From Nocardia gamkensis NBRC 108242 (GTDB taxonomy: Bacteria; Actinomycetota; Actinomycetes; Mycobacteriales; Mycobacteriaceae): DNA of 64,000 bases. The DNA lies in NCBI RefSeq assembly GCF_001612985.1, contig NZ_BDBM01000005.1, forward strand, positions 186,001 to 250,000. Reading direction: 5' to 3'. The notes below the pieces were generated by a model. It saw nothing but the letters and a program-made list of their open reading frames with translations, made no database searches and was not told where the DNA came from. Shown piece after piece: positions 46,446 through 56,252 of the stretch (position 1 is its first letter; each line of letters opens with the position of its first letter). A program made the position numbers and the translations under genes.

Positions 46446-46459
46446 TAGAACCTGTTCTA
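46446..46459. promoter_or_regulatory. Perfect KstR palindrome between Rv3520c-like and DUF35-like genes
   Basis: TAGAACCTGTTCTA fully matches TnnAACnnGTTnnA. The 61-bp gap is shared by two divergent genes; the site is only 9 bp from the GTG of the + strand gene and 38 bp from the other start. Confidence 0.8.
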
Positions 46460-46468
46460 CTCGATATC

Positions 46469-47488
46469 GTGACTCAGGGGAATACTGCATCCACGGCAAT
46501 CGCTGGTGGTAGCGGCACGGCATTGAACACAGCGGCCGTGCCCGATGTACTCAGCGCGCCCCTACAGGTGCGTTTCGACTACACCCGCTCCGTCGGCTCC
46601 ACCATCGGGACATTCTTGACCCGGTTGCGCGATCACAAGATCGTCGGCGCGCGCGGCTCGGACGGACGGGTGATCGTGCCACCGCCGGAATACGATCCGA
46701 TCACCGCCGAACCGCTGACCGAATTCGTCGACGTCGCCGACACCGGCACCGTCGAATCCTGGACCTGGGTGCGTGAGCCGCTGCCCGGCCAGCCGTTCGA
46801 CCGCCCCTTCGCCTGGGCGCTGATCCGATTGGACGGCGCGGACACGACGCTGCTGCACGCGGTCGACGTGGCCGGGCCCGAGGACATTCGGAAAGGCTTG
46901 CGGGTCACCGCCCGGTGGGCCGAGCAGACCGAGGGCAGCATTCGCGACATCGTCTGCTTCGAGCCGGGCGAGAAGCCCGCCGCGCCGGTGGCATCCGCCG
47001 GGGCCGATCCGGTCACCATGCTCGTCACGCCGGTCGATCTGTCCTACAAGCACACCGCCTCGCCCCAGGAGACCGTCTACCTGCGCGGACTCGCCGAAGG
47101 CAAGTTGATCGGCGCGCGCACCGACGCCGAAGGCAAGGTCTACTTCCCGCCGCGCGGCGCGAACCCGACCGACGGCAGGCCGACCGACGAGTACATCGAG
47201 TTGTCCGACCGCGGCACGGTAACCACCTTCTGCATCGTCAACGTGCCGTTCCTCGGGCAGCGGATCAAGCCGCCGTACGTCGCGGCCTACGTGCTGCTGG
47301 ACGGCGCGGACATCCCGGTGCTGCACCTGGTGCTCGGCTGCGACGCGAGCGAGGTGCGCATGGGCATGCGGGTGGAGGCGGTGTGGAAGCCGCGCGAGGA
47401 GTGGGGCTACGGCCTGGAGAACGTGGACCACTTCCGTCCCACCGGCGAGCCGGACGCCGATTACGAGACCTACTCCCATCACCTCTGA
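46469..47488 (+). CDS. Tandem DUF35/OB-fold protein (Rv3521-like)
   Basis: A 339-residue protein built from two copies of one domain, about residues 30-160 and 180-320. Matching stretches are RDHKIVGARGSDGRVIVPP with AEGKLIGARTDAEGKVYFPP, and DTGTVESWTWVREP with DRGTVTTFCIVNVP. This is the DUF35 OB-fold, in ChsH2 the partner that holds the Ltp2 aldolase. The zinc-ribbon cysteines of typical DUF35 proteins are absent from both copies. It precedes ltp4 and ltp3 in one operon, so it probably supports those aldolases. GTG start at 46469. Confidence 0.78.
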   Translation: MTQGNTASTAIAGGSGTALNTAAVPDVLSAPLQVRFDYTRSVGSTIGTFLTRLRDHKIVGARGSDGRVIVPPPEYDPITAEPLTEFVDVADTGTVESWTWVREPLPGQPFDRPFAWALIRLDGADTTLLHAVDVAGPEDIRKGLRVTARWAEQTEGSIRDIVCFEPGEKPAAPVASAGADPVTMLVTPVDLSYKHTASPQETVYLRGLAEGKLIGARTDAEGKVYFPPRGANPTDGRPTDEYIELSDRGTVTTFCIVNVPFLGQRIKPPYVAAYVLLDGADIPVLHLVLGCDASEVRMGMRVEAVWKPREEWGYGLENVDHFRPTGEPDADYETYSHHL

Positions 47489-47500
47489 GAGAGGCGCACG

Positions 47501-48532
47501 TTGACTGACAACGCCACCGACATCGCGGTCGTGGGTTTCGCCCACGCGCCGCACGTGCCGGAGACCTTCGGCACCACCAACGGTGTCGAGATGCTGGTGC
47601 CCTGCTTCCAGCAGCTCTACGACCGGCTCGGCATCACCAAGTCCGATATCGACTTCTGGTGCTCGGGCTCGTCCGATTACCTTGCCGGACGGGCCTTCTC
47701 GTTCATCTCCGCGATCGACGCCATCGGCGCGGTGCCGCCGATCAACGAATCGCACGTGGAGATGGACGCGGCTTGGGCGCTGTACGAGGCGTGGGTGAAA
47801 CTGCGTTCGGGACAGGCGAAGACGGCGCTGGTGTACGGCTTCGGCAAGTCCTCCGCGGGCACGCTGCGCCAGGTGCTCACCATGCAGCTGGACCCGTACG
47901 TCGTCGCGCCGCTGTGGCCGGACGCATGGTCCATCGCGGGCCTGCAGGCGCGCGCCGGCCTCGACGCGGGACGCTGGACCGAACGGGACATGGCGGCCGT
48001 GGCCGCCGGGGCGTCCGGTGACGCCGACAGCCTGCTCGACCAGCCCTATGTCGCCGATCCGCTGCGCGCGCACGACATCGCGCCGATCACCGACGGCGCG
48101 GCCGCGATCGTGCTCGCCGTCGGCGACCGCGCTCGCGAACTGTGCGAGCGCCCGGCGTGGATCACCGGCATGGCGCATCGAATCGACACTCCCGTGCTCG
48201 GTGCGCGCGACCTCACCGTCTCGCCGTCGACGGCGGCCGCGGCCAAGGCGGTCACCGGCGGTGACGTCAGCGATTTCGACATCGCCGAGTTGCACGCGCC
48301 GTTCAGTCATCAGCAGCTGATCCTCGCCGAGGCGATCGGGCTGAAGAACGGCACGAAGGTGAATCCGTCCGGCGGCGCGCTCGCGGCCCACCCGATGTTC
48401 GCCGCGGGCCTGGAGCGCATCGGCTTCGCCGCCGAGGCGATCATCGCGGGCTCGGCGAATCGCGCGTTGGCCCATGCCACCAGCGGCCCCGCGCTTCAGC
48501 AGAACCTTGTGACCGTCTTGGAGACTCGATGA
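47501..48532 (+). CDS. ltp4: Thiolase-like Ltp4
   Basis: A 343-residue thiolase-fold protein. The segment where thiolases carry the nucleophilic Cys reads NESHVEMDAAWALYEAW and has none. The C-terminal HxxxxP/GG region (KVNPSGGALAAHPMFAAGLE) is kept. This suits the Ltp group, which are retro-aldolases rather than thiolases in sterol side-chain removal. The start is a TTG at 47501 behind GAGAGAGG. It overlaps ltp3 by 4 bp, which suggests a heteromeric complex. Confidence 0.83.
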   Translation: MTDNATDIAVVGFAHAPHVPETFGTTNGVEMLVPCFQQLYDRLGITKSDIDFWCSGSSDYLAGRAFSFISAIDAIGAVPPINESHVEMDAAWALYEAWVKLRSGQAKTALVYGFGKSSAGTLRQVLTMQLDPYVVAPLWPDAWSIAGLQARAGLDAGRWTERDMAAVAAGASGDADSLLDQPYVADPLRAHDIAPITDGAAAIVLAVGDRARELCERPAWITGMAHRIDTPVLGARDLTVSPSTAAAAKAVTGGDVSDFDIAELHAPFSHQQLILAEAIGLKNGTKVNPSGGALAAHPMFAAGLERIGFAAEAIIAGSANRALAHATSGPALQQNLVTVLETR

Positions 48533-49695
48533 CCTTGCCAACGGCGGTGCTCGGCACCGGACAAACCCATCACGTGACGAAACGGACCGACGTGTCCATG
48601 GCGGGGATGTGCCGCGAGGCCATCGATCGTGCGCTCGCCGACGCCGGTCTCACCATCGCCGATATCGACGCGGTCGTGGTCGGCAAGGCGCCGGACGGAT
48701 TCGAGGGCGTCATGATGCCCGAGCTGTTCATGGCGGACGCGCTCGGCGCCACCGGAAAGCCGCTGCTGCGGGTGCACACCGCCGGTTCGGTGGGCGGCTC
48801 CACCGGCATCGTGGCGACCAATCTGGTGCAGGCGGGCGTGCACAAGCGCGTGCTCGCGGTGGCGTGGGAGAAGCAGTCGGAGTCGAACGCCATGTGGGCG
48901 TTGTCGATTCCGGTCCCGTTCACCATGCCGGTCGGCGCGGGGGCTGGCGGGTATTTCGCTCCGCACGTGCGCTCCTACATCCGGCGCTCCAACGCACCGG
49001 GCCATATCGGCGCCATGGTCGCGGCGAAGGATCGCCGCAACGGCGCCAAGAATCCGCTCGCGCACCTGAAGCAGCCCGACATCACCATGGAATCGGTGCT
49101 CGCCTCGCAGATGCTGTGGGATCCGATCCGCTTCGACGAGACCTGCCCCTCCTCCGACGGCGCGTGCGCGATCGTGCTCGGCGACGCGGAGGCCGCCGAA
49201 GCGGTCGAGGCCACCGGCCGCAAGGTCGCCTGGGTGCACGCCACCGCGATGCGCACCGAGCCGACCACCTTCGCCGGGCGCGACCAGGTCAATCCCCAGG
49301 CGGGCCGGGACGCGGCCGCCGCGCTGTGGGAGACGGCGGGTATCACCAATCCGCTCGAAGAGATCGACGTGGCCGAGATCTACGTCCCGTTCTCCTGGTT
49401 CGAGCCGATGTGGCTGGAGAACCTCGGCTTCGCGCCGCAGGGCGACGGGTGGAAGCTCACCGACAAGGGCGAGACCGAGATCGGCGGCGCTCTTCCGGTC
49501 AATCCGTCCGGCGGCGTGCTCTCGTCCAACCCGATCGGCGCCTCCGGACTGATCCGGTTCGCCGAGGCCGCCAAGCAGGTCATGCAGCGGGCCGGGGACT
49601 ATCAGGTCGAGGGCGCGCGTAAAGCGCTCGGCCACGCCTACGGCGGCGGGTCGCAGTACTTCTCGATGTGGGTGGTCGGATCGGAGCGTCGGTGA
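48529..49695 (+). CDS. ltp3: Thiolase-like Ltp3
   Basis: A 388-residue thiolase-fold protein of the SCP-x type. The normal Cys-containing loop reads RVHTAGSVGGSTGIV, with no cysteine, again consistent with an aldolase. The C-terminal NPSGGVLSSNPIGASGLIRF and HAYGGGSQYF regions are conserved. It is coupled to ltp4 upstream and to an LLM gene downstream, each by a 4-bp overlap. In Mtb ltp4-ltp3 follow the DUF35 gene in the same order. Confidence 0.85.
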   Translation: MTLPTAVLGTGQTHHVTKRTDVSMAGMCREAIDRALADAGLTIADIDAVVVGKAPDGFEGVMMPELFMADALGATGKPLLRVHTAGSVGGSTGIVATNLVQAGVHKRVLAVAWEKQSESNAMWALSIPVPFTMPVGAGAGGYFAPHVRSYIRRSNAPGHIGAMVAAKDRRNGAKNPLAHLKQPDITMESVLASQMLWDPIRFDETCPSSDGACAIVLGDAEAAEAVEATGRKVAWVHATAMRTEPTTFAGRDQVNPQAGRDAAAALWETAGITNPLEEIDVAEIYVPFSWFEPMWLENLGFAPQGDGWKLTDKGETEIGGALPVNPSGGVLSSNPIGASGLIRFAEAAKQVMQRAGDYQVEGARKALGHAYGGGSQYFSMWVVGSERR

Positions 49696-50585
49696 CGCCG
49701 CTGAAGTTCACCGTCGGTATCGCGCTGAGTCCATTGGACCAGCTGACCGAACTCGCGAAAACCGCAGAGGAGTGCGGGTTCTCGTCGATCGCGCTACCGG
49801 ACTCGCTGTTCTACATGAAGTCGGCGGCGGCGAAGTATCCCTACACCGCCGACGGCAGCAGGTTCTGGGGCCCGGACACGCCGTGGGTCGACCCGCTCAT
49901 CGGCGCGACCGCCATGGCGGCCGTCACCAGCCGCATCCGCTTCTACACGAACGTGCTCAAGCTGGGTTCCCGCAATCCGCTGCTGCTGGCCCGGCAGGTC
50001 GGCTCGGTGGCCAACCTGTCGGGTAACCGCTTCGGCTTCGGAGTCGGAATCGGCTGGGCACCAGAGGAATTCGAGTGGTGCGGGGTGCCCTTCGCTCGGC
50101 GCGGCGCCCGGGTGGACGAGATGATCGAGGTCATCAAACTGGTACTGGCCGGCGGCATGGCCGAGTTCCACGGCGAGTTCTTCGACTTCGATCCGTTGCA
50201 GATCAGCCCGGCGCCGAGCGAGCCGGTGCCGTTCTACATCGGCGGGCACACCGACGCGGCGCTGCGGCGCGCGGCGCGGGTGGGCGACGGCTGGACCTCG
50301 GCGATGATGACCTACGAGGAACTGCGCGGCACCATCGGCAAGCTCGACGCGCTGCGCGCCGAGTTCGGCCGATCCGGCGAGCCGTTCGAGATCCAAGCGG
50401 TGTGCGTCGACCGGTTCGGCCGCTCCGGCTATCAGGACCTGGCCGACGCGGGCGTCACCGACGCGATCGTGGTGCCCTGGCTGGCCGACGGCATCGGATT
50501 CGACGGCGAACTGTCCGCCAAGCAGGGCTCGCTGCGCAAATTCGCCGAACAGTACATCGCCCAACCCGTCCTCGCCGAAGGATGA
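49692..50585 (+). CDS. LLM-class F420-dependent oxidoreductase
   Basis: A 297-residue luciferase-like flavoprotein with FTVGIALSPLDQLTELAKTA at the N-terminus, RIRFYTNVLKLGSRNPLLLA, and RFGFGVGIGWAPEEFEW. The TIM-barrel and the DEMIEVIKL segment are typical of F420-type LLM proteins (TIGR03619-like). The GTG start at 49692 overlaps ltp3. Role in sterol breakdown is inferred only from its place in the operon. Confidence 0.8.
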   Translation: MTPLKFTVGIALSPLDQLTELAKTAEECGFSSIALPDSLFYMKSAAAKYPYTADGSRFWGPDTPWVDPLIGATAMAAVTSRIRFYTNVLKLGSRNPLLLARQVGSVANLSGNRFGFGVGIGWAPEEFEWCGVPFARRGARVDEMIEVIKLVLAGGMAEFHGEFFDFDPLQISPAPSEPVPFYIGGHTDAALRRAARVGDGWTSAMMTYEELRGTIGKLDALRAEFGRSGEPFEIQAVCVDRFGRSGYQDLADAGVTDAIVVPWLADGIGFDGELSAKQGSLRKFAEQYIAQPVLAEG

Positions 50586-50610
50586 CGACTCGCTGGCCGA
50601 GGGAGGCCGT

Positions 50611-51030
50611 ATGACCACCGAAACCGAGCATCCGGCCAGGGCTGCCGGCCTGGCCTCACAGGCCGCCGTGCGAGCACGGGACAAGCAGGCCTGGGTCGCG
50701 CTGTTCGCCGCCGATGGCATCGTGGAGGACCCGATCGGCCCGTCCGGCTTCGATCCGGAGGGCAAGGGCCACCGCGGCACCGACGCCATCGCCGCGTTCT
50801 GGGACATGGCGATCGCGAAGACCGAGCTGATCGAGTTCCTGTTCGGCGACTCGTTCGCCTGCGGCAACGAAGTCGCCTTCACCGGCACCATCCGCAGCAC
50901 CATCGGCGGTCACCTGATCGACGCCGACGGCGTGTTCACCTACCGGGTGGACGACGACGGCAAGATCACCGCGCTGCGCGCGTTCTGGGAGGTCGATCGC
51001 GCCATGAAGACCGCGCGTCCGGTCGGCTGA
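50611..51030 (+). CDS. SnoaL/ketosteroid-isomerase-like protein
   Basis: A 139-residue NTF2-fold protein with DGIVEDPIGPSGFDPEGKGH, a region like that of ketosteroid isomerases and limonene epoxide hydrolases, and IRSTIGGHLIDADGVFTYRV. Candidate acid residues are the Asp in VEDPIG and in DADGVF. It is the last gene of the DUF35-ltp4-ltp3-LLM operon and ends in a strong hairpin. Steroid isomerisation is plausible but not shown. Confidence 0.75.
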   Translation: MTTETEHPARAAGLASQAAVRARDKQAWVALFAADGIVEDPIGPSGFDPEGKGHRGTDAIAAFWDMAIAKTELIEFLFGDSFACGNEVAFTGTIRSTIGGHLIDADGVFTYRVDDDGKITALRAFWEVDRAMKTARPVG

Positions 51031-51040
51031 GGTCATACGA

Positions 51041-51075
51041 AAGGGCCCTCGCACCGAACTGGTGCGAGGGCCCTT
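51041..51075. terminator. Strong bidirectional terminator
   Basis: A perfect 15-bp stem (51041-51055 with 51061-51075) and 5-nt loop lies between the SnoaL gene and the convergent cyp125 gene. It is the best terminator in the window. Confidence 0.85.
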
Positions 51076-51083
51076 CTCGTGTC

Positions 51084-52343
51084 TCAGTGCGCGACCGGGC
51101 AGGTCTTGTACTCGACCGGAAACTCCTTGATGCCGTTCAGCCAGCCCGAACGCAGCCGCTTCGCGTCGGCGACCTTGCTGATATCGGGGAGATGATCGGC
51201 GATGGCGTTGAAGATCAGATCGATCTCCAGCCGGGCGAGGTTCGCCCCGATGCAGAAGTGCGCGCCGGTGCCGCCGAAGGCCAGGTGCGGGTTGTCCGTG
51301 CGCATGATGTCGAACTTCTCCGGGCGGTCGAAGACGTCCTCGTCGAAGTTGGCCGAGCGGTAGAGCATGACCACCCGCTGGCCCTTCTTGATCTGCACGC
51401 CGCCGAGCTCGGTGTCCTCCAGCGCGGTCCGCTGGAACGAGGTGACCGGCGTGGCCCACCGGATGATCTCGTCGGCGGCCGTGGCCGGGCGCTCCTTCTT
51501 GAACAGCTCCCACTGGTCGGGGTTCTCCAGGAACGCCATCATGCCGTGCGAGATGGCGTTGCGGGTGGTCTCGTTGCCCGCGACCGCGAGCATGATCACG
51601 AAGAAGCCGAACTCCTCCTCGCTGAGCTTGTCACCGTCGACATCGGCCTCGATCAGCGTGGTGACGAGGTCGTCGGCCGGGCACTGCTTGCGGGAGGCCG
51701 CCATCTGGTAGGCGTAACCCAGGATCTCGGCGGACGCCGCGACCGGGTCGGCGGTGCTCTCCGGGTCGTCGTAGCCGGTCATGTCGTTCGACCAGGTGAA
51801 GACCTTCATCCGGTCTTCCTGCGGGACGCCGATCAGCTCGGCGATGGCCTGTAGCGGCAGTTCGCACGCGATCTGGGTGACGAAGTCACCGGAGCCCGCC
51901 TCGGCGGCCGCCTTCACGATGGATTCCGCGCGGGCCGACAGCTCCGCGCGCAGGCCGTTGATGGCGCGCGGGGTGAAGCCGCGCGAGATGATCTTGCGCA
52001 GCTTGGTGTGCTCGGGCGCGTCCATGTTCAACAGGACGATCCGCTGCAGTTCGATCTGCTCCCGGGCGATGTCGTCGTTGAAGCGCGGGATCGCCGTGTT
52101 CTCGTAGCTGGAGAACACATCGCTGCGCCGCGAGACCTCCTTGACGTCGGCGTGCTTGCTCACCACCCAGAAGCCCTCGTCGTGGAAGCCGCTGACGTCC
52201 GGCGACTGCGGGTTCCACCAGATCGGCGCCGTCCGGCGCAGTTCGGCGAACTCTTGGACCGGAACACGCTCGGCGTAGATGTCCGGGTCCGTAACGTCGA
52301 ACCCGTCCGGGAGATTCGGCCGGGCGTTCCGAGTGTCTACCAC
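51084..52343 (-). CDS. cyp125: Cytochrome P450 CYP125-like steroid C26 monooxygenase
   Basis: A 419-residue P450. The I-helix motif is AVAGNETTRN (253-262), ExxR is EIIR (292-295), and the haem ligand is C364 in FGGTGAHFCIG. The sequence fits CYP125, which oxidises C26 of cholesterol/cholestenone and opens side-chain degradation. The start is the GTG at 52343 behind AAGGAGA. Its neighbour fadA5 is divergent across a KstR site, as in Mtb. FdxD may be its redox partner. Confidence 0.92.
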   Translation of the reverse strand: MVDTRNARPNLPDGFDVTDPDIYAERVPVQEFAELRRTAPIWWNPQSPDVSGFHDEGFWVVSKHADVKEVSRRSDVFSSYENTAIPRFNDDIAREQIELQRIVLLNMDAPEHTKLRKIISRGFTPRAINGLRAELSARAESIVKAAAEAGSGDFVTQIACELPLQAIAELIGVPQEDRMKVFTWSNDMTGYDDPESTADPVAASAEILGYAYQMAASRKQCPADDLVTTLIEADVDGDKLSEEEFGFFVIMLAVAGNETTRNAISHGMMAFLENPDQWELFKKERPATAADEIIRWATPVTSFQRTALEDTELGGVQIKKGQRVVMLYRSANFDEDVFDRPEKFDIMRTDNPHLAFGGTGAHFCIGANLARLEIDLIFNAIADHLPDISKVADAKRLRSGWLNGIKEFPVEYKTCPVAH

Positions 52344-52364
52344 CAGATGTCTCCTTCGACAAAC

Positions 52365-52378
52365 TGAAACACGTTCTA
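52365..52378. promoter_or_regulatory. KstR-like operator between cyp125 and fadA5
   Basis: TGAAACACGTTCTA fully fits TnnAACnnGTTnnA and lies 22 bp from the cyp125 start. A second, one-mismatch copy (ATGAACGCGTTTCA, 52445-52458) lies 30 bp before the fadA5 start, so each gene may have its own site. Confidence 0.72.
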
Positions 52379-52448
52379 TAATCATTGAAGCACAGGAGCG
52401 AGAATGAGGAAAGAAACCGGACAGATCCGCCCCTTGCAAGTGCTATGA

Positions 52449-53651
<1,203 letters not shown>

Positions 53652-54010
53652 CTTCAACCATTTCGCGTGCGTTGGTTGAACGTTCATCCCCCACGGGCGC
53701 AAACGTGTCGTACGCCACACAAACCCATGTACCGCCCAGTTCATGAGATGTCAGCTATCTTGCGGCTATCAAGACCCCCTCTCCTGAGACCGCAGCGACG
53801 GGCCAGAACCGGTTCGTACCGCGGGTTCTCGAGAGGCCTTGGGGTGACCCGCAAACCCGACCGTCCCAGCCCCTTCGCCGCCGTCCGACCTAGAAGCTTC
53901 AAGGAAATCCGGAATCAGGCGTAGGTTTTCAGTTACTGAGCCGCTAATATCAATGATACGTATCCGAGATAACGACTGTTAGTACAGCGAAGGGAATTGG
54001 GCGGCTCACA
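53652..54010. other. 359-bp gene-free region before the EspR-like gene
   Basis: No gene is seen. The right end (about 53920-54000) is distinctly AT-richer, with words such as TAATATCAATGATACGTAT, and is the probable promoter of the EspR-like regulator. EspR-type proteins bind long AT-rich upstream regions and often regulate themselves. Confidence 0.4.
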
Positions 54011-54427
54011 ATGGCTGATTTCGCGGCGCGGCTGAACAAGCTGTTCGAAACCGTGCATCCCCCGGGGCGTAAGCCGCACACCAACGCGGAGGTTGCGGCG
54101 GCGCTGACGGCCTCCGGACATCCGATCTCGAAACCGTACCTGTCGCAGTTGCGGTCGGGACAACGGACGAACCCGTCGGATGAGACGGTGGCCGCCCTGG
54201 CGAAGTTCTTCAAAGTCAAGCCGGACTACTTCTTCAACGACATCTATGCCGCCAAGATCGATCACGATCTGGAGCTGCTGTCCCAGCTGCAGGGCTATGG
54301 ACTGCGACGGCTGTCGAGTAGAGCGTTCGACTTGTCCGAAGAATCACAGAATCTGCTCACGTCTATGGCGGAGAAGTTGCGGGCAAGCGAGGGCTTGCCC
54401 GAAATTCCTCCGGACGGCACCGAATAG
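54011..54427 (+). CDS. espR: EspR-like XRE regulator
   Basis: A 138-residue protein. The N-terminal helix-turn-helix (residues about 5-75: FAARLNKLFETVHPPGRKPH, EVAAALTASGHPISKPYLSQ, LRSGQRTNPSDETVAALAKF) matches Mtb EspR nearly throughout. The C-terminal part forms the dimerisation helices. EspR is a nucleoid-associated regulator of ESX and cell-wall genes. Here it is convergent with a metalloprotease/membrane-protein operon, and no ESX genes are in the window. A paralogue is possible. Confidence 0.83.
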   Translation: MADFAARLNKLFETVHPPGRKPHTNAEVAAALTASGHPISKPYLSQLRSGQRTNPSDETVAALAKFFKVKPDYFFNDIYAAKIDHDLELLSQLQGYGLRRLSSRAFDLSEESQNLLTSMAEKLRASEGLPEIPPDGTE

Positions 54428-54441
54428 GTTCTCCTGCACGG

Positions 54442-54557
54442 CAGCACAGTGCGGCCCCCAGGGTCGCACTGTGCTGTGTTATGCGCGCGTAAGCGGGCAC
54501 AGCACACAACCGGCGCGCGTCCGTGCCCCGAGAAATTGGGGCACGGACGCGCGTCGG
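54442..54557. terminator. Two consecutive long hairpins between convergent genes
   Basis: The first has a 12-bp stem (54442-54453 with 54465-54476). The second has a roughly 20-bp stem (54510-54529 with 54538-54557, one G.U pair) around an 8-nt AT-rich loop. They lie after the EspR-like gene and before the convergent membrane-protein operon and probably terminate both. The rest of this 290-bp gap has no gene. Confidence 0.7.
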
Positions 54558-54717
54558 TTAGTGCTGCGGTTCGGATCGGGCGTCGGATAAGTACATTCGG
54601 GGGTGGTTCGTCGGCCGCGCTTCGCCCTGAAGGGCATTCCGATCCAACCGGTCTGTCCGAATAGTCCGATCGGTCGCGCACATTTGCGTCAGATTGATCG
54701 GATTCGCGCGAAGTTGA

Positions 54718-55728
54718 TCAATTTCGCGCGGGTGCGGATGCGCTCGCCCGATAGGCCCGTGCTACGGCCTGGACCCAGCCGCGGGGACTAATGCCTTCGG
54801 GCGGAGCAATCCACCGTGCGTCTACAACGATCTCCCCCGCCGGGTCGTGCGCCCACCGCGCCACCCGGGCGGCCCGGTCCGCCACCGAGGCAGGCGGCGA
54901 CGCCAGTTCCGCCAGCACGAGACCGCCGCCGGACTGTAGATACAACGCGTCGATGATCTGCGCCACCTGGTCGGAAGCTTTGAGCTGCGTGGAGAATCCG
55001 CTCTGTTCGTGGGCGACCACCTCGGGGAAGCGTCCGACCATGGTCCGGTGCAGCGAGCGGATCCGGCGCAGCAGCACCCGCGCGCGCACCCAGAGTTCCA
55101 CCACGATCCACACCGCGCCGAGCGCGATGAGCAGGCTCGCGAGCCCCCAGAGCGGCCATGCCCACGAGGGAGTACCGGGCGCGGCCGGGGGCGCGTGCTG
55201 GAACGCGCGCCGGACCCGACCTGCCGCGAGCAGCGCGACCACCGCCGTGCCCGCCGTGTAGAACGCGATACCGCGACCCAGCGCGGTCCAGTCCAGAGTG
55301 CGCAGACCGGTGACGACGACGAACACGCTGCCCGCGGCCACCGCCGACCACCCGAAGGTGTACGACCAGGTCACCGTGACCAACACCGCGCAAAGGCCGA
55401 CGCCGTAGACGACCAGGGCGACCTGCCGCAGGTTGCGCCGCGACACCACCGGCCAGGCGGCCGAGGCGACCACCGAGGTGGCCGTGGTGAAGGCGATCCA
55501 GCTCGCGGTGACGACGCCGTCCGACAGCCGGCCCGCGGGCACGCCGCCCGGGGCGAGATTGTCCAGCGCGACGGCGATCTCGGGCACCGCGACGGTCGCG
55601 GCGAGCGCGACGGCGGCGACCGCGACGACGATGGCCACCCGGGCCGTGGTCGCGGGCTTGACCAGGACGCGACCCACCCGAGCGCCGGCGGCCATCCAGA
55701 CCAGCAGAGCCGTCGACCACAGGATCAT
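54718..55728 (-). CDS. Multi-pass membrane protein (MAB_1171c-like)
   Basis: A 336-residue protein with about seven hydrophobic segments in residues 1-212, then a cytoplasmic domain (VRARVLLRRIRSLHRTMVGR, ASDQVAQIIDALYLQSGGGL) with a final APPEGISPRGWVQAVARAYR. I recall similar actinobacterial proteins annotated as MAB_1171c-type putative transporters that occur beside ImmA/IrrE proteases and XRE regulators. The function is unknown. The start is the ATG at 55728, overlapping the protease stop by 4 bp. Confidence 0.7.
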   Translation of the reverse strand: MILWSTALLVWMAAGARVGRVLVKPATTARVAIVVAVAAVALAATVAVPEIAVALDNLAPGGVPAGRLSDGVVTASWIAFTTATSVVASAAWPVVSRRNLRQVALVVYGVGLCAVLVTVTWSYTFGWSAVAAGSVFVVVTGLRTLDWTALGRGIAFYTAGTAVVALLAAGRVRRAFQHAPPAAPGTPSWAWPLWGLASLLIALGAVWIVVELWVRARVLLRRIRSLHRTMVGRFPEVVAHEQSGFSTQLKASDQVAQIIDALYLQSGGGLVLAELASPPASVADRAARVARWAHDPAGEIVVDARWIAPPEGISPRGWVQAVARAYRASASAPARN

Positions 55729-56240
55729 CCGAGCGCCTCGTCGAATCGGAGAACCGAGACGCCCGTGCCCCGGCTGTTGAACACGCGCAATCGGGTCATC
55801 AGCATGGCGGCGAACGTCTCGGCCTCCCATTCGGCGCGCTCGTCGGCGCCGTCGTCGACGATCCGCTGATGCGCGCGCTGGCTGAGCATGTAGGCGATCA
55901 GGTCGTCACTCGCCTCCAGCGTCACTTCCGGCGCGGGCGCGCCTTCGTGGTCGAAGACGATGTGACCCAGTTCGTGCGCGAGGGTGTGCTCGCGGCTCGG
56001 CAGTGTCTCGGCGAGCACGATCACGTCGCGGTCGGGATAGAGACGGCGCTGCCCGCAGACGCCGGGACCCAGTCGCGCACTGGCGATCTCGATCTCACGA
56101 CGCCGCTCGCCCGCGATCGCGTGCACGACTTCGTCGAGGGTGGTCGCGTCGAAGTCGGCCGCCACCGCGCACACCGCGTCGACGGCGGCGGCGACTCGGC
56201 GGTAGGACCGCAGGTCACCGCGTATGCGGCTCACGCTCAT
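55725..56240 (-). CDS. ImmA/IrrE-type metallopeptidase
   Basis: A 171-residue protein. The zinc motif HELGH is at residues 89-93, in HTLAHELGHIVFDHEG, the hallmark of ImmA/IrrE proteases (DUF955). Such proteases cleave XRE-type repressors in response to damage or mobile-element signals. The convergent EspR-like regulator is a possible but unproven target. Translation is coupled to the downstream membrane-protein gene and it lies 12 bp after the GSA-repeat gene. Confidence 0.85.
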   Translation of the reverse strand: MSVSRIRGDLRSYRRVAAAVDAVCAVAADFDATTLDEVVHAIAGERRREIEIASARLGPGVCGQRRLYPDRDVIVLAETLPSREHTLAHELGHIVFDHEGAPAPEVTLEASDDLIAYMLSQRAHQRIVDDGADERAEWEAETFAAMLMTRLRVFNSRGTGVSVLRFDEALG

Positions 56241-56252
56241 CGGCTGCCCCCC

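Noticed and set aside
46562..48541. Long minus-strand open frame opposite the DUF35 and ltp4 genes
   Set aside because: Codon bias of high-GC DNA opens antisense frames; the plus-strand proteins are clearly recognisable and the antisense one is low-complexity His/Arg/Gly.
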